IMG/VR virus record: IMGVR_UViG_3300042485_000202
Location: 1 to 20,224 of that record
Reading direction: 5' to 3' (one strand)
Length of the DNA: 20,224 bases
Source: a virus
Shown here: piece after piece, positions 1-5,931 of the stretch
How the letters are laid out: the number at the start of each line of letters is the position of its first letter
Numbering within the stretch: the first letter of the stretch is position 1
Notes under the pieces: model-generated
Databases searched by the model: none
Told to the model about the DNA's origin: nothing
What the model saw: the letters and a program-made list of their open reading frames with translations, nothing else
Made by a program: the position numbers and the translations under genes

Positions 1-1
1 G

Positions 2-91
2 ATGACTGATAGTGAGGATATTGAAGAGGAGGTATCTCTAGAGGATATGGAATTCATTAAGAAGGAATCTAAGAAACATATACTTCATTAA
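2..91 (+). CDS. 3' end of an upstream reading frame, or 29-aa acidic ORF
   Basis: This frame is open from the left edge of the window and ends at TAA 89-91. It contains an ATG at position 2, so it could be a complete 29-residue ORF, but it is more likely the C-terminal end of a gene that starts outside the window. The visible peptide is highly acidic (SEDIEEEVSLEDMEF) and then basic (KKESKKH). No family can be recognised from this fragment. It is followed by a 125-base gap that holds the promoter of the gp55 gene. Confidence 0.45.
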   Translation: MTDSEDIEEEVSLEDMEFIKKESKKHILH

Positions 92-161
92 TATCATCAT
101 ACTCAACACCACCATTCTATACTTGTCAAGAGCCTATTTGAGGCAATGATGTATAATATGC

Positions 162-190
162 TTGACATATGCCAAAAAAAGGTATATTAT
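162..190 (+). promoter_or_regulatory. sigma70-type promoter upstream of gp55 gene
   Basis: TTGACA (162-167) and TATTAT (185-190) are separated by exactly 17 bases. This is a near-consensus host sigma70 promoter placed 27 bases ahead of the gp55 start. The -35 hexamer also lies in the right arm of an inverted repeat (TGTCAAG 124-130 with CTTGACA 161-167). Confidence 0.65.
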
Positions 191-216
191 TATAACATGT
201 TAATAAGAGTGAGACC

Positions 217-783
217 ATGGCAACAAGAAACCCAAAACACTATGTAAATAATCCAGACTTCCTTAATTCATTGGTAGATTACCATGAACGATGCAAAAAA
301 GCAAAGGAAGAAGGAAAAGAAGACCCACCAATACCAGAATATGTTGGTGAATGCTTCCTCAAGATTGCAGAAAACTTATCCCATAAACATAACTTTATTT
401 CATACTCTTTCCGAGATGAAATGATTTGTGATGGGATCGAGAATTGCATCATGTACTTCAGAAACTTTGATCCTACTAAATCAAACAATCCATTTGCCTA
501 CTTTACACAGATCATTTACTTTGCCTTTCTTCGTAGAATTGCCAGGGAAAAGAAACAACTCTATGTCAAATACAAAGCCACACAACAGTTTGGTGTATTG
601 GATGAAGGTGAAATGTATGAAGACGAAAACGGCAACATGAAACAGTTTGAAATGTATGATAACATTTCCGAATTTATCTTCAATTTCGAAGAGACAAAAA
701 AGGCAAAGAAAAAAAGTAAGGCTAAAGGCCTTGACAACTTCATTGAACCTGATGTAGAATCTGATATTCCAAAAGAGGAATAA
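217..783 (+). CDS. 55: Late-transcription sigma factor, gp55-like
   Basis: This 188-residue protein matches T4 gp55 (about 185 residues) in size, in composition and in its place directly before gp47/gp46. gp55 is a minimal sigma factor that binds host RNA polymerase and directs it to the TATAAATA -10 boxes of late genes, with the sliding clamp gp45 as activator. Residues about 60-120 resemble a reduced sigma region 2: an acidic/aromatic stretch (FRDEMICDGIENCIMYF), then NPFAYFTQIIYFAFLRRIARE, rich in aromatic and basic residues as expected for core-polymerase and -10 contacts. The C-terminal third is charged, with KAKKKSKAK followed by LDNFIEPDVE. LDNFI may be the clamp-binding motif, though in T4 that motif lies at the extreme C-terminus; this is inference. 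A sigma70-type promoter lies upstream, and gp47 begins 1 base after the stop codon. Confidence 0.9.
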   Translation: MATRNPKHYVNNPDFLNSLVDYHERCKKAKEEGKEDPPIPEYVGECFLKIAENLSHKHNFISYSFRDEMICDGIENCIMYFRNFDPTKSNNPFAYFTQIIYFAFLRRIAREKKQLYVKYKATQQFGVLDEGEMYEDENGNMKQFEMYDNISEFIFNFEETKKAKKKSKAKGLDNFIEPDVESDIPKEE

Positions 784-784
784 T

Positions 785-1852
785 ATGCAGATTGCAATAC
801 TTGGAGACACACATTTTGGTATGCGTGGAGACTCTCTGGAGTTTCATGCTCACTATAAAAAATTCTACGATAATGTTTTCTTTCCGTTTTTATTAGAAAA
901 CAATATCAAGGTTGTTTACCAATTAGGTGATTTATTTGATCGCCGAAAGTTTATTAATTTTAATTCGTTATATCTTTCCCGCCAATATTTCTTTAATAAA
1001 CTTAAAAAACATGAAATTGAATTCCATACTTTGCTTGGTAACCATGATGTAACTTATAAAAATACTCTTGAAGTTAATTCTTCACAATTACTATTGAACG
1101 AATATGGCAATATTACCGTACATGATCAACCGGTAACTTTAACCGTTGACGGTGTTGATATTGACATTGTTCCATGGATTTGTGCGGACAATGAAACTAA
1201 TATTTCTGAGTTTATTAAAAATTCAAAATCTGAAATTTGTTTTGGTCATTTCGAGATTGCTGGTTTTGAGATGGATAGAGGCAATGTATGTCATGAGGGG
1301 CTTGACAAAAGTATGTTAAAGCGTTATGATGTTGTGTTGAGTGGTCACTTCCACCACAAATCATCAGACGGCCAAATAACTTATGTTGGCACACCTGGCG
1401 AAATGACTTGGGCGGATTATAATGATTCAAGAGGATTTCATACCTTTGATACTAGTACTCGTAAACTAGAATTCGTGGAGAATCCTTATCGGATGTTCCA
1501 TAAGATTAATTATGATGATTCGGTCCAAGATTTCGAGCATTGGAAATCATATAATTATGAGCAACACCAAAGTTCTTATGTAAAGATTGTTGTGTTGAAC
1601 AAACAGAATCCTTATCTGTTTGACAATGTGCTTGATAACCTTTATAAAGCATCACCTTCTGATATATCTGTTGTTGAAGATTTTAGTGATGTTCTGATTG
1701 AAAATGATCCTGATATTATAGATCAAGCGGAAGACACCATGACAATACTATCAAAATATATTGATGGATTGACCATGAATGTGGATGGAGACAAACTTAA
1801 AACTGTTATGCGTGAACTATATGTTGAGGCATTAAATGTGGAAAACGAATAA
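785..1852 (+). CDS. 47: Recombination nuclease subunit gp47 (Mre11/SbcD-like)
   Basis: A 355-residue metallophosphoesterase of the Mre11/SbcD type, close to the T4 gp47 length of about 339. With gp46 it forms the nuclease complex that resects DNA ends for recombination-dependent replication and helps degrade host DNA. Visible metal-binding motifs, in order, are GDTH (7-10), GDLFDRR (48-54), GNHD (85-88), GHFE (154-157) and SGHFHH (186-191). This is the full set expected for a two-metal active site, so the enzyme should be active. The C-terminal part (about 250-355) is more divergent and acidic, and probably contacts gp46. Its stop codon overlaps the gp46 start in a TAATG arrangement, which suggests translational coupling of the two subunits. 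Synteny with gp55 on the left and gp46 on the right supports the call. Confidence 0.95.
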   Translation: MQIAILGDTHFGMRGDSLEFHAHYKKFYDNVFFPFLLENNIKVVYQLGDLFDRRKFINFNSLYLSRQYFFNKLKKHEIEFHTLLGNHDVTYKNTLEVNSSQLLLNEYGNITVHDQPVTLTVDGVDIDIVPWICADNETNISEFIKNSKSEICFGHFEIAGFEMDRGNVCHEGLDKSMLKRYDVVLSGHFHHKSSDGQITYVGTPGEMTWADYNDSRGFHTFDTSTRKLEFVENPYRMFHKINYDDSVQDFEHWKSYNYEQHQSSYVKIVVLNKQNPYLFDNVLDNLYKASPSDISVVEDFSDVLIENDPDIIDQAEDTMTILSKYIDGLTMNVDGDKLKTVMRELYVEALNVENE

Positions 1853-3564
1853 TGTTATTGTTTAGAAAAATTCGATGGAAGAATTTTCTCAGTACTGGTA
1901 ATTATTGGACAGAAATCCAATTAGATAAAGAACAGAATACTCTAGTTGTTGGCACCAATGGTGCCGGCAAGAGTACGATGCTTGATGCTATTTGTTTCGT
2001 GTTGTTCAACAAACCGTTCCGTAATATTAATAAACCACAATTAATCAATTCAATCAACGGTAAAGACTCAATGGTTGAAATTGAATTTTTAACTGGTAAT
2101 AAATCTTATCGTGTGGTTCGAGGAATTAAACCAACGGTATTTGAGATTTATTGTAATGGTGAACTTGTCAATCAAGATGCCGCTGTGCGTGATTACCAAG
2201 AATACCTTGAAAAGTTTATCCTTAAGTTAAATTTTAAATCATTCACACAGATTGTTATTCTTGGGTCAGCTTCATTTGTGCCTTTCATGCAATTGAAACC
2301 TGGTGACCGTCGAGCAATCATTGAAGACTTATTGGACATTCAAATTTTCTCTGCAATGAATACCATTGTTAAGGATCGTTTGACGAATAATAAAGAGGTT
2401 ACAGCAGAAACCAAATCGAAGATTGAACTGGTATCAAAGACCTACAGTTTGCAAGCTAAACATATTGCTCAATTAAAACAGAACAATGAGGAAAAGATTG
2501 CAGAATATGAGTTGGAAATATCAAATAACAATACACAGATTGAAACCATAGATGTTCAATTGAGCGGATTGCAGACTCAAATAGAATATCTTCAAACCTC
2601 CGTTTCAGATAAACTTACCGTTGAAGCTAAGATTAAAAAGATTACACAATTAGAATCTCAGATTGAAACTAATGTTACCAGATTAAAAAAGGAAATGAAA
2701 TTCTTTCGAGAAAATGATGATTGTCCGACTTGCAGGCAATCAATTGCCTTAGATTTCAAGGAAGAACAAGTACAGAATTTACAGGTCAAAGTGGCAGAAT
2801 GTGATCATGGTTTGAAACAACTGGAAGAAAAGTTTAAATCTGAACAAGATCGCCTCACTTCTATTCAAGATGTGTTAAAATCTATACAAGAAAGGCAGGT
2901 TACAGTCGCAACACTCAATACAACTGTTACCGAGATTAACAAGTATATTGCTAAACTCCAGAAACAGATTTCAGATTTGACAGACACAAAAGAAAATCTG
3001 AAAGAAGAGGTTGTTAAACTTAAGGCGTTGAAAGAAGAACATCAGGCACTTGAGGCTAAACACCAAGAGTTGATTGATGAAAAAACTTACTATGATGCAG
3101 CTGCCTTGTTGTTGAAAGATACTGGCATTAAAACCAAGATCATCAAACAATATTTGCCTGTTATCAACAAGTTGGTTAATAAACACCTTGCGACACTTGA
3201 TTTCTTTGTCAACTTTAACCTTGATGAATCGTTTAATGAAACAATAAAATCAAGGCATCGTGATGAATTTAGTTATGCTAGTTTTAGTGAAGGTGAGAAA
3301 CAACGCATCGATATGGCTTTAATGTTAACATGGCGAGCTGTTGCTAAGTTGAAGAATTCCGCTAATACTAATCTACTAATACTAGATGAGGTATTTGATA
3401 GTAGTCTTGATACAAATGGAACTGAATATTTGATGAATATTTTGCAACTGTTGGATGATGTTAACCTGTTTGTTATTTCACACAAGGGTGATATACTTCA
3501 GGATAAATTCAGATCGGTTATTCGGTTTGATAAAATTAAAAATTTTTCGAGGATTGTTAAATGA
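1852..3564 (+). CDS. 46: Recombination nuclease subunit gp46 (Rad50/SbcC-like ATPase)
   Basis: A 570-residue SMC-like ATPase, matching T4 gp46 (about 560 residues). It partners gp47 in DNA end resection. The N-terminal lobe has a Walker A motif GTNGAGKST (34-42). The middle, about 180-415, is heptad-rich coiled coil, interrupted by the zinc-hook motif CPTC (291-294) that dimerises Rad50-type proteins. The C-terminal lobe carries the ABC signature FSEGEKQR (478-485), Walker B LLILDE (508-513) with the catalytic glutamate, and the H-loop histidine in FVISHK (about 544). All catalytic elements are intact. The stop codon overlaps the peptide deformylase start (ATGA), so the nuclease and the downstream genes are likely translated from one early transcript. 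Confidence 0.96.
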   Translation: MLLFRKIRWKNFLSTGNYWTEIQLDKEQNTLVVGTNGAGKSTMLDAICFVLFNKPFRNINKPQLINSINGKDSMVEIEFLTGNKSYRVVRGIKPTVFEIYCNGELVNQDAAVRDYQEYLEKFILKLNFKSFTQIVILGSASFVPFMQLKPGDRRAIIEDLLDIQIFSAMNTIVKDRLTNNKEVTAETKSKIELVSKTYSLQAKHIAQLKQNNEEKIAEYELEISNNNTQIETIDVQLSGLQTQIEYLQTSVSDKLTVEAKIKKITQLESQIETNVTRLKKEMKFFRENDDCPTCRQSIALDFKEEQVQNLQVKVAECDHGLKQLEEKFKSEQDRLTSIQDVLKSIQERQVTVATLNTTVTEINKYIAKLQKQISDLTDTKENLKEEVVKLKALKEEHQALEAKHQELIDEKTYYDAAALLLKDTGIKTKIIKQYLPVINKLVNKHLATLDFFVNFNLDESFNETIKSRHRDEFSYASFSEGEKQRIDMALMLTWRAVAKLKNSANTNLLILDEVFDSSLDTNGTEYLMNILQLLDDVNLFVISHKGDILQDKFRSVIRFDKIKNFSRIVK

Positions 3565-4130
3565 ATGAAATTGTTATTGACACCGGAGCAGGTGTCAAAC
3601 CGGCATTACAAATTACTCCACTACCCTTGTTTGGTGATGACCATCCATTGATGCATACTGAAATGCCTGAATATGATGTTGGTACATTACCAAACCATGA
3701 AATGTCGATTTTAACACAACGATTGAAAATGACAATGAAGTTGTACAGTGGTATTGGTTTGTCAGCTAATCAATGTGGTGAAAGAAAGAGGGTGTTTGTT
3801 ATTGGTACGGACCAATTTCAAATCGTGTGTATCAATCCTAAAATTGTAGGCAGTACAAGTAACATTGTGAAACAGAAAGAAGGATGCCTATCTTATCCCG
3901 GATTATTCCTCAAAATACCTAGATATGATTCAGTTCAAGTAGAATTCTATGATGAGAATGGTAACAAACAAACAGTTTATCTTGATGGTATAACTGCACA
4001 ATGTTTCCAACACGAATTAGATCATATGAACGGTATCGATTTTACTGAACATGCTGGGCCAGTTCAATTACAGTTGGCAAAACAGAAACAAAGTAAGTTG
4101 GTTAAGAAAATTAAAAGAGCTAAACAATAA
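3561..4130 (+). CDS. def: Peptide deformylase
   Basis: A 189-residue polypeptide deformylase, which removes the N-formyl group from new proteins using a bound metal. The three family motifs are present: GIGLSANQ (64-71; consensus GxGLAAxQ), EGCLS (107-111, metal ligand Cys109) and QHELDH (150-155, metal ligands His151 and His155, catalytic Glu152). About 25 extra residues precede the usual start of the fold, and the basic tail ends in KKIKRAK. Phage-encoded deformylases are known in T4-like phages of marine bacteria, where they are thought to support fast maturation of particular proteins late in infection; which substrates apply here is unknown. The start overlaps the gp46 stop by ATGA, and the stop overlaps the next start by TAATG. 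Confidence 0.93.
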   Translation: MNEIVIDTGAGVKPALQITPLPLFGDDHPLMHTEMPEYDVGTLPNHEMSILTQRLKMTMKLYSGIGLSANQCGERKRVFVIGTDQFQIVCINPKIVGSTSNIVKQKEGCLSYPGLFLKIPRYDSVQVEFYDENGNKQTVYLDGITAQCFQHELDHMNGIDFTEHAGPVQLQLAKQKQSKLVKKIKRAKQ

Positions 4131-5461
4131 TGAGTAAAGTGCCAGACATTGAGGTTCAATGGCAACAATGGCAGGATGAAAATCCTGCTTCTTCTTTCTA
4201 TCAGATTGAAGAGAATGAGTTGCGTGAAAAGATCATCAAAGACTTATCTTATGTGTCACAGATGGATGTTAAAGAATATACTTTATACCAAAAATGGTGT
4301 GAAGTACATGAGAAGTATCCTACTGTAACCAATCGCACCGTATTTGGTGATGATGAACATTTTTTGGTGGATCCATCGCAACAAGTATTGATTGATTCGG
4401 TCAAGTCAAATATTTGGGTCCCGAACACATATGATGATTATAAGGATTTGGAACCAGTTTTGGAATATACCGATGATTCTGGTTCCACAACTTCAACAAC
4501 ATATGATGGTTCGGAGATTGTTGTTGATAAGAAAAGAACCAAAGATAAACCTGAAATGTGGAATACTGCACGGACATTTATCTCCACGATGAAGAACAAT
4601 AGTAACATTGGTCGCAACCTGAATTTTATGGTAAAAGATAACAAATCAGGATCATATCTTGGTGTCATTTGTATCTCATCCGATTTTCTTGACTTAACTC
4701 CAAGAGATGAAGTCATTGGTTGGCCTAGAGAACTGAAGACACAAGGTGGCATGATTAATCATACTGCAATCGGTTCAACGATTGTTCCTTTTCAACCACT
4801 TGGTTATAATTATGTTGGTGGCAAATTACTTGCTTTGTTATGTTTGTCTGATGAAGTGCAGAGATTGTGGAAAAAACAATACGGTGATGTTTTAGTTGGT
4901 ATTACCACCACTTCACTGTATGGTAAAACAAAACTGAATGGCCTCTCCCAATACGACAACCTAGATCATTGGCAGAAGATGGGATTCACTTCAGGTTCTG
5001 TTGCATTTGAACCGTCGAGGAATACTCGTTACTTGGTCCGTGAGTGGTTGAAAATTAACCATACAAGAAAATACTTTGAGTGGTATGCTGCAAAGAAATC
5101 TTCAGGGCAACCATACAAACGTGATCATAAGAATCGTTCTTTAAATTTTACTTATTCAAAACTTAGTATACCTAAAGAGATGATTCGTACCGAACATGCA
5201 AGAGGAATTTATTTTAGTTCATTGTATAACAACACATATGAATTTCTCCGTGGTGAAATTAAAGAAGACCAGTTGGTTAAGACCTTCGATAGTTCATATG
5301 ATGCACTTGTTAAACTTTGGAAAGAAAAGCATGCTATTGGTCGAATCAAACAGCTTGTTAAGAAAGATAAAGTTTCCTATGAATCTCTTTTCTATGACGA
5401 TCTTGTGTTCATGGATTGGGAAGAAACCAAAGGCAAATATCTAGGTCAAGTTGGGCGATAA
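4130..5461 (+). CDS. DUF4338 (DruA-like) protein
   Basis: A 443-residue protein whose C-terminal two thirds match my recollection of the DUF4338 family, the domain found in DruA of the Druantia anti-phage system. The characteristic block runs from GSYLGVICISSDF (174-186) through LTPRDEVIGWPRE, NHTAIGSTIVPFQPLGYNYV and GGKLLALLCLSDEVQRLW, then GDVLVGITTTSLYG (252-265). The first 140 residues are acidic and tryptophan-rich and look like a separate N-terminal part with no family I recognise. A serine/threonine-rich stretch (SGSTTSTTYDGS, 117-128) may be a linker. The biochemical function of DUF4338 is not established. The gene is TAATG-coupled to the deformylase and nuclease genes, not placed in a defence cluster, which suggests a role in phage DNA metabolism or counter-defence. 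That role is inference. Confidence 0.75.
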   Translation: MSKVPDIEVQWQQWQDENPASSFYQIEENELREKIIKDLSYVSQMDVKEYTLYQKWCEVHEKYPTVTNRTVFGDDEHFLVDPSQQVLIDSVKSNIWVPNTYDDYKDLEPVLEYTDDSGSTTSTTYDGSEIVVDKKRTKDKPEMWNTARTFISTMKNNSNIGRNLNFMVKDNKSGSYLGVICISSDFLDLTPRDEVIGWPRELKTQGGMINHTAIGSTIVPFQPLGYNYVGGKLLALLCLSDEVQRLWKKQYGDVLVGITTTSLYGKTKLNGLSQYDNLDHWQKMGFTSGSVAFEPSRNTRYLVREWLKINHTRKYFEWYAAKKSSGQPYKRDHKNRSLNFTYSKLSIPKEMIRTEHARGIYFSSLYNNTYEFLRGEIKEDQLVKTFDSSYDALVKLWKEKHAIGRIKQLVKKDKVSYESLFYDDLVFMDWEETKGKYLGQVGR

Positions 5462-5491
5462 TGAAAATAAGCGCTTGATTTTTGACCTAGA
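5440..5491 (+). repeat. 11-bp inverted repeat spanning DruA-like stop codon and promoter
   Basis: TCTAGGTCAA (5440-5449) and TTGACCTAGA (5482-5491) are exact inverted copies, extended inward by one G-T pair (5450/5481). The left arm is the 3' end of the DruA-like gene. The right arm lies inside the promoter spacer, and the -35 box sits just inside the loop. A smaller palindrome, AAGCGCTT (5469-5476), is in the loop. No T tract follows, so this is not a standard terminator. Confidence 0.7.
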
Positions 5492-5504
5492 GAGCATATA
5501 TAAT
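5475..5504 (+). promoter_or_regulatory. sigma70-type promoter for the tRNA-like RNA
   Basis: TTGATT (5475-5480) and TATAAT (5499-5504) are separated by 18 bases. Transcription would start near 5511, about 12 bases before the acceptor stem of the tRNA-Gly-like RNA. Confidence 0.6.
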
Positions 5505-5522
5505 TGTATGAAGTAAAAAAAT

Positions 5523-5588
5523 GCGGGGTGTCTGAGACAGTTTTTCTCCCAAGAAGAATAGACGGTTTAATTCCCTAACCCCGCTCCA
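5523..5588 (+). tRNA. tRNA-Gly(CCC)-like RNA with shortened D arm
   Basis: The 5' arm GCGGGGT (5523-5529) pairs perfectly with ACCCCGC (5578-5584) to make a 7-bp acceptor stem, followed by T as discriminator and an encoded CCA (5586-5588). The loop CTCCCAA (5546-5552) has the canonical T33 and A37 around anticodon CCC (5548-5550), on a weak 5-bp stem, TTTTT/GAAGA, with two G-U pairs. GGTTTAATTCC near the 3' end mimics the T loop. G1-C72 and U73 are typical of bacterial tRNA-Gly, and the 3' half resembles E. coli tRNA-Gly(CCC). Departures from a normal tRNA are clear: only 11 bases lie between acceptor and anticodon stems, enough for a 3-bp mini-hairpin (CTG-AGA-CAG) but not for a normal D arm, and two of five T-stem pairs are mismatched. 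It may be a functional minimal tRNA, a decaying tRNA, or a tRNA mimic. Confidence 0.6.
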
Positions 5589-5595
5589 AATTCCT

Positions 5596-5628
5596 GAGGG
5601 TGTTGTTTAAAAGCAACACTCTTTTTTT
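5596..5628 (+). terminator. Rho-independent terminator after the tRNA-like RNA
   Basis: GTGTTG pairs with CAACAC around the loop TTTAAAAG. Outer G-U, G-C and A-U pairs lengthen the stem, and a run of seven T residues (5622-5628) follows. It lies immediately downstream of the tRNA-like RNA and 6 bases before the next -35 box. Confidence 0.85.
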
Positions 5629-5634
5629 ATTGCC

Positions 5635-5662
5635 TTGACTTGTAGGCCAGTTGTGTTATACT
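5635..5662 (+). promoter_or_regulatory. Promoter of the 67-aa ORF, with extended -10
   Basis: TTGACT (5635-5640) and TATACT (5657-5662) lie 16 bases apart, with the extended -10 element TGT just before TATACT. The 15-base core TTGTGTTATACTGGT (5651-5665) is repeated exactly at 5892-5906 in the next promoter. Confidence 0.7.
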
Positions 5663-5685
5663 GGTTTCATTGATAGGAGATAAAC

Positions 5686-5889
5686 ATGGATACAATTCAG
5701 TTCGCCCCCACAGAAGATTATTCCCACACATTGTTGGAACAACAGGAAATGCACTATATTTCTTGTGTCCATGATGTTCTGGATGCATTTCAGAATCACG
5801 GTATTAAAGATATCCTTAGTGAAGTCTGTAAGAATCCTCAATTAAATCAACAGCTTACCGAGTATATAAAGAGCTTGCAATCTAAGTAG
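5686..5889 (+). CDS. Small protein of unknown function
   Basis: This 67-residue protein is not recognised. It starts at an ATG with a strong ribosome-binding site (AGGAGAT) and has its own promoter, so it is very likely expressed. The sequence is predicted to be mostly helical: an acidic N-terminus (MDTIQFAPTEDY), a central stretch CVHDVLDAFQNHGIKDILSEV and a glutamine-rich tail. It has two cysteines but no paired-cysteine motif, no signal peptide and no membrane segment. The gene lies between two nearly identical promoters, just before the CobT-like gene. Small, separately promoted early genes in T4-like phages are often host-takeover factors, but nothing in this sequence tests that. Confidence 0.7.
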   Translation: MDTIQFAPTEDYSHTLLEQQEMHYISCVHDVLDAFQNHGIKDILSEVCKNPQLNQQLTEYIKSLQSK

Positions 5890-5903
5890 GATTGTGTTAT
5901 ACT
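5875..5903 (+). promoter_or_regulatory. Promoter of the CobT-like gene
   Basis: TTGCAA (5875-5880) and TATACT (5898-5903) are separated by 17 bases and preceded by the extended -10 TGT. The -35 box overlaps the end of the 67-aa ORF. The 15-base core matches the promoter at 5635-5662. Confidence 0.7.
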
Positions 5904-5931
5904 GGTATTTCCTTATGAGAAAAAGCGTGCT

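Noticed and set aside
152-157. TATAAT upstream of the gp55 promoter
   Set aside because: No -35 element at proper spacing (nearest candidates are 8 or 23 bases away); the promoter at 162-190 is far better.
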